Below, piece after piece: positions 52,619 to 55,204 of a stretch of 55,204 nt of DNA. How positions within the stretch are numbered: the stretch's first letter is position 1; each line of letters begins with the position of its first letter. A program made the position numbers and the translations under genes. Under the pieces are notes generated by a model. It worked only from the letters and a program-made list of their open reading frames with translations. It searched no databases and was not told where the DNA came from. Source of the DNA: Roseburia_C sp051879315 (GTDB lineage: Bacteria; Bacillota; Clostridia; Lachnospirales; Lachnospiraceae); assembly GCA_051879315.1 (NCBI GenBank), contig JBJELW010000083.1:1-55204 (forward strand), read 5' to 3'.

Positions 52619-52921
52619 TTTCATCAGACGCTTCAGCACATCCACCAACTCGTCCACTGTCTCCTCTTTGCCATCCCTGATATCCTGTGTAACACAGGTC
52701 TTGATATGATTGGCCAGAAGAACCTTGTTAAAACTGTTCAATGCTGCATTCACCGCAGACACCTGTATCAAAATGTCCGGGCAGTAAGCATCCGCCTCCA
52801 CCATCCCCTTGATTCCCCGAATCTGTCCCTCGATTCGGTTCAAACGATGAATCAAATCCCTGAATTCCTGCTCGGAACGTTCCTTTGTTTTGTGACAACA
52901 ACACTTTTCATTCTCTGCCAT
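52616..52921 (-). CDS. csoR: CsoR copper-sensing repressor
   Basis: 101 aa helical repressor that leaves DNA on binding Cu(I). The three ligands are at Cys47, His72 and Cys76, with the exact 25 and 4 spacing of known CsoR. Extra CCCH near the N-terminus (7-10) is unusual and may bind metal. GGAGG SD. It is immediately upstream of copA, with hairpin copy C between them. Confidence 0.95.
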   Translation of the reverse strand: MAENEKCCCHKTKERSEQEFRDLIHRLNRIEGQIRGIKGMVEADAYCPDILIQVSAVNAALNSFNKVLLANHIKTCVTQDIRDGKEETVDELVDVLKRLMK

Positions 52922-53011
52922 ACATTATCCCTCCTATGAAGAAAATCAGACATCCAAAATTTCCCTGTCACTAAATGTAGGTTCCGATATCTTCTATTCT
53001 CATCTGCCCGA

Positions 53012-53040
53012 ATTATATACCCCCTAGGGGTATATGTCAA
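53012..53040 (-). promoter_or_regulatory. Promoter and CsoR operator of the copper operon
   Basis: TTGACA, 17 nt, TATAAT on the minus strand, both consensus. The palindrome ATATACCCCTAGGGGGTATAT occupies 53015-53035, covering the spacer and both box edges. It matches the GC-rich CsoR operator type. Confidence 0.9.
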
Positions 53041-53110
53041 TGCGTAAAAATGGACAGCAGTTCCTCAGCCACCGCTGTCCGCTTATCTTAGGCGACAACC
53101 CAGGTTTTAA

Positions 53111-53248
53111 TTAATGACAATGACCACCGCAGCGGGAACAATCGCACCCACACTGCAGGGACTTTCCTTTCTTTTTATCTCTTACCATACTGGCAATCAC
53201 CGCTATCACAATCAGAATCAAGATACCTAACACAATAAAGGTTCCCAT
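53111..53248 (-). CDS. FeoB-associated Cys-rich membrane protein
   Basis: 45 aa. One transmembrane helix (about residues 3-22) is followed by a basic stretch and a C-terminal CGCDCSRCGGHCH. This is the FeoB-associated family pattern, which is too short for many gene finders. GGAGG SD. It has its own promoter with a DtxR-like operator and sits next to the copper genes, without feoAB in the window. A role in metal handling is likely; the metal is unknown. Confidence 0.85.
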   Translation of the reverse strand: MGTFIVLGILILIVIAVIASMVRDKKKGKSLQCGCDCSRCGGHCH

Positions 53249-53301
53249 GAAATCTCCTCCTTTTCCGGAAACAAACGTACTGTCTTCTTCGCTCTTTCTT
53301 T

Positions 53302-53334
53302 AGTTAGTATACACTAACTGCATTAAGAAGTCAA
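53302..53334 (-). promoter_or_regulatory. Promoter with DtxR-like operator of the Cys-rich peptide
   Basis: TTGACT, 17 nt, TATACT on the minus strand. AGTTAGT and ACTAACT arms (53302-53319) overlap the -10 and resemble DtxR/IdeR operators. The -35 lies in the end of the trmH gene. Confidence 0.7.
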
Positions 53335-54156
53335 CGATATATTCATCTGTTTTCTTATCTGCCAAAATGCCACTGCACTGGCTGCCGCCACATTCAGGGA
53401 ATCCACACCATGTGCCATGGGAATCCGCACGGTATAGTCGCAGTCCGCGATGGTTTGCGCTGCCAGGCCATCCCCCTCTGTGCCGAGAACAATGGCAAGC
53501 TTTTCCTCTGCTCTAAGTCTCTCATCCTCAATGGAAACAGAATCCTCCCGAAGAGCCATTGCGGCCGTCCGAAAGCCCATCTCATGAAGTATTGTCATTG
53601 TATTTTGCGGCCAATCCTTCGCATCTATTATAGTCCAGTGAATCTGGAAAATGGTTCCCATGCTGACCCGGACAGCCCGTCGATATAAAGGATCGCTGCA
53701 ACCCGAAGTAAAAAGAACTCCATCCATTCCAAGGGCTGCCGCTGACCGCACGATGGCTCCCACATTCGTAGGGTTCACCACATCTTCCAACACTGCAATT
53801 CTGCCGGCATTCCTGCATACCTCTTCCACTGACGGCAACACTTTTCGGTTCATAACGCAAAGCATGCCCCGGGTCAGCGAAAATCCTTTCAGTTGATTTA
53901 ATACCGATTGATCCGCGCCATAAACCGGTACATCCGGGCATCTTGCCAGAATTTCCTTTCCCTGAGTCTCTAAATCCTGGGGCTCCATCAAAAAGGAAAG
54001 CGGTTCATATCCGCTGTCCAGAGCCCTTGCAATAACCTTCGGACTCTCCGCAATAAATATTCCCGCTTTCGGCTCCCGGTAGCGAAGCAGCTGTACCTCC
54101 GGTGTCCTGGCATATAAATCCAGCGCCGGATCCTGAAAATCTGTAATTCTAATCAT
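53323..54156 (-). CDS. TrmH/SpoU-family RNA 2'-O-methyltransferase
   Basis: 277 aa SPOUT methylase. Motif 1 is NPTNVGAIVRSAAALGMDG, motif 2 IVLGTEGDGL, motif 3 IPMAHGVDSLNVAAASAVA. An N-terminal substrate-binding domain spans 1-105. A 23S rRNA or tRNA target is likely; which one cannot be told. It overlaps the Uma2 gene by 8 nt. Confidence 0.92.
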   Translation of the reverse strand: MIRITDFQDPALDLYARTPEVQLLRYREPKAGIFIAESPKVIARALDSGYEPLSFLMEPQDLETQGKEILARCPDVPVYGADQSVLNQLKGFSLTRGMLCVMNRKVLPSVEEVCRNAGRIAVLEDVVNPTNVGAIVRSAAALGMDGVLFTSGCSDPLYRRAVRVSMGTIFQIHWTIIDAKDWPQNTMTILHEMGFRTAAMALREDSVSIEDERLRAEEKLAIVLGTEGDGLAAQTIADCDYTVRIPMAHGVDSLNVAAASAVAFWQIRKQMNISLTS

Positions 54157-54925
54157 TTATCCTATCCTCTTCCTCCTGAATCCATTTCAAGATGTTTTCA
54201 AAGCGAATCTCCAATGCACCATCATAAATTCTGATGGGAACCGGCTGCTCCAAACCATAAATAATCGGACAAGCCTCGCCCTCCGCCAGGTAAACCAAAA
54301 GCTTCTTCTGGTCAGAATCCAGAATCCAGTATTCCCGCACACCGGCATCCATGTATTTATCCAGCTTCTTAATGCAGTCCTTGCGCCTGGTGGAAGGAGA
54401 TACGATTTCCAGCACAAAGTCCGGAGCCCCATAGACCCCCCATTTTTCAATCTTATCCTCATGGCACAAAATCCCCACATCCGGCTGAACCATGGTTCTC
54501 TCATCGCGATCCAGCTGCACATCCACCGGAGCAATCAATGGCCTGCAGCTTCCACCATGATCCATAATATAATTTGCAATCTGCCGGTATATCTCTCCGG
54601 CAATCTGCTGATGGAGAAACGTAGGCGCCGTCATATCATAGAAATAGCCGTCGATCAGTTCCACCCGCTGATCCTCCGGCAGAGCCCGATAATCATCTAC
54701 AGTATAGGAACCCTGGGTGTGAACCTGATAGGTCTGTTCCTCCCGTACCATAGGCTGTTCCGCGAACAGGTTCTCCAATGCCTGAAGGGTATCATAGCGG
54801 GGACTTGTGGTCTCTCCTGAAAAAATCTTCTGAATCGTCCCAACAGGAACCCCCGACAATTCTGCCATCTGTGCGTAGCTATAGCCCTTTTCCTGCTTCT
54901 TTTTCTTCATTTCCTCCACGGTCAT
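54149..54925 (-). CDS. XRE-type HTH fused to Uma2 family endonuclease domain
   Basis: 258 aa. Residues 1-55 form a XRE-like HTH (YSYAQMAELSGVPVGTIQKI). The rest is a Uma2/DUF820 PD-(D/E)xK nuclease domain: QPDVGILC, PDFVLEIVSPST, then Lys and YMDAGVREYWILD. The ATG at 54925 was chosen: the consensus promoter puts the start of transcription near 54941, downstream of other in-frame ATGs at 54949 and 54976. GGGGG SD. The HTH may bind the iterons upstream. Function of this family is unsettled. Confidence 0.85.
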   Translation of the reverse strand: MTVEEMKKKKQEKGYSYAQMAELSGVPVGTIQKIFSGETTSPRYDTLQALENLFAEQPMVREEQTYQVHTQGSYTVDDYRALPEDQRVELIDGYFYDMTAPTFLHQQIAGEIYRQIANYIMDHGGSCRPLIAPVDVQLDRDERTMVQPDVGILCHEDKIEKWGVYGAPDFVLEIVSPSTRRKDCIKKLDKYMDAGVREYWILDSDQKKLLVYLAEGEACPIIYGLEQPVPIRIYDGALEIRFENILKWIQEEEDRIND

Positions 54926-54947
54926 AAGTTCTGCCCCCTTTTTTATC

Positions 54948-54976
54948 ATTATAGTGTGAGCATTTTCTCTTGTCAA
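54948..54976 (-). promoter_or_regulatory. Consensus sigma-A promoter of the XRE-Uma2 gene
   Basis: TTGACA, 17 nt, TATAAT on the minus strand, both boxes perfect. Confidence 0.9.
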
Positions 54977-54987
54977 CCGAATATCAC

Positions 54988-55030
54988 CCGTTTTTTATCC
55001 GTTTTTTATCCGTTTTGTTGTCTTGACAAC
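54988..55030. repeat. 11-bp direct repeats and palindrome upstream of XRE-Uma2
   Basis: CCGTTTTTTAT occurs at 54988, 54999 and partly at 55010, an 11-bp step close to one helical turn. GTTGTC-TT-GACAAC at 55017-55030 follows. They are candidate operators for the XRE domain. Confidence 0.65.
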
Positions 55031-55080
55031 TATCATTGGGGGACTAGCTGATGAAAAATCATTTTATTACACACCAAAAC

Positions 55081-55135
55081 AAAAGCGGAACGCCCATTTA
55101 TCCCATTCGGGATAACATGGAGTGTTCCGCTTTTT
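55081..55135 (-). terminator. Terminator of the gene at the window end
   Basis: AAAAGCGGAAC and GTTCCGCTTTTT arms with an inner TTATCCC/GGGATAA hairpin; on the minus strand it ends in TTTTGTTTT. It can work in both directions. Confidence 0.85.
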
Positions 55136-55150
55136 CGTCTTACATTTAAT

Positions 55151-55204
55151 TTACTGCACCCATGCGCCGGATGCGCTTAAGCGGTAGCCGCCGATGACCA
55201 CGTC
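55151..55204 (-). CDS. 3' end of an unidentified gene
   Basis: The last 17 codons only, ending DVVIGGYRLSASGAWVQ and TAA. The Gly-Tyr...Gly-Ala-Trp-Val pattern resembles the end of cell-wall-binding or secreted proteins with repeat modules in Clostridia. Too short for a call. A terminator follows. Confidence 0.45.
   Translation of the reverse strand, partial: DVVIGGYRLSASGAWVQ

Overview
The window looks like an ordinary chromosome segment of a meso-DAP Gram-positive member of the Clostridia, most likely Lachnospiraceae (family-level inference). Reasons: a Lys-type (PPi-dependent) phosphofructokinase; a MurE with the DNPR motif for meso-diaminopimelate; the rplS - lepB - rbgA - lepB - rnhB - FliK-like - FlhB-like - yraN gene order known from Firmicutes; CarD, CheV and transmembrane MCPs; strong SD sequences; and sigma-A promoters with 17-nt spacers. 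Almost everything is on the minus strand. Exceptions are the phosphofructokinase gene, the ABC-F gene and one tRNA-Leu. A 100-N scaffold gap lies at 39142-39241. No gene-free stretch exceeds about 260 bases.

Layout: 0-5.5 kb, pfp, then a convergent cluster of a PucR/CdaR-type regulator, condensation-fold acyltransferase, zinc-ribbon membrane protein and alpha/beta hydrolase. 5.5-12.4 kb, the shared sugar-ABC ATPase and a housekeeping operon (radical SAM/DUF512, der, plsY, gpsA, dut, phosphoribosyltransferase). 12.4-15.2 kb, an ABC-2 exporter pair. 15.4-22.9 kb, a short soluble MCP-like protein, pgeF, and the rplS/rnhB neighbourhood with two signal peptidases. 22.9-28 kb, two small membrane proteins, the ABC-F gene, ung and hisHF. 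28-33 kb, a Lys-rich membrane protein, cheV, a lipoprotein and a histidine kinase without a neighbouring response regulator. 33.2-35.9 kb, tRNA-Leu followed by an AT-richer segment with an MCP and a C-terminally truncated KAS III gene. 35.9-39.1 kb, a SEC-C protein, YolD and a Y-family polymerase. 39.4-43.5 kb, ECF sigma with a membrane-anchored beta-propeller protein, surE and carD. 43.7-47.3 kb, a MacAB-like efflux operon. 47.5-49.9 kb, dapF-murE. 50-53.3 kb, a copper island (csoR, copA with a fused CopZ domain) and a FeoB-associated-type peptide. 53.3-55.2 kb, a TrmH methylase, an XRE-Uma2 fusion and the 3' end of another gene.

The most unusual content is between the genes. Several spacers hold compact folded elements: a short outer stem, a 5-7 nt bulge on one side, and an inner hairpin closed by a TTC triloop (GAA on the other strand). 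One type occurs three times, with stem changes that keep pairing and an invariant ATTCCAA bulge; in two copies it starts exactly at a gene's TGA stop. A second type occurs twice, again with compensatory changes. Two larger palindromic elements (186 bp and 131 bp) look like MITEs or structured intergenic repeats. Other points of interest: a CopA-CopZ fusion with a well-placed internal ribosome binding site, a CsoR-type operator filling the spacer of a consensus promoter, 11-bp iterons upstream of the XRE-Uma2 gene, and an SD-sequestering hairpin before the radical SAM gene.
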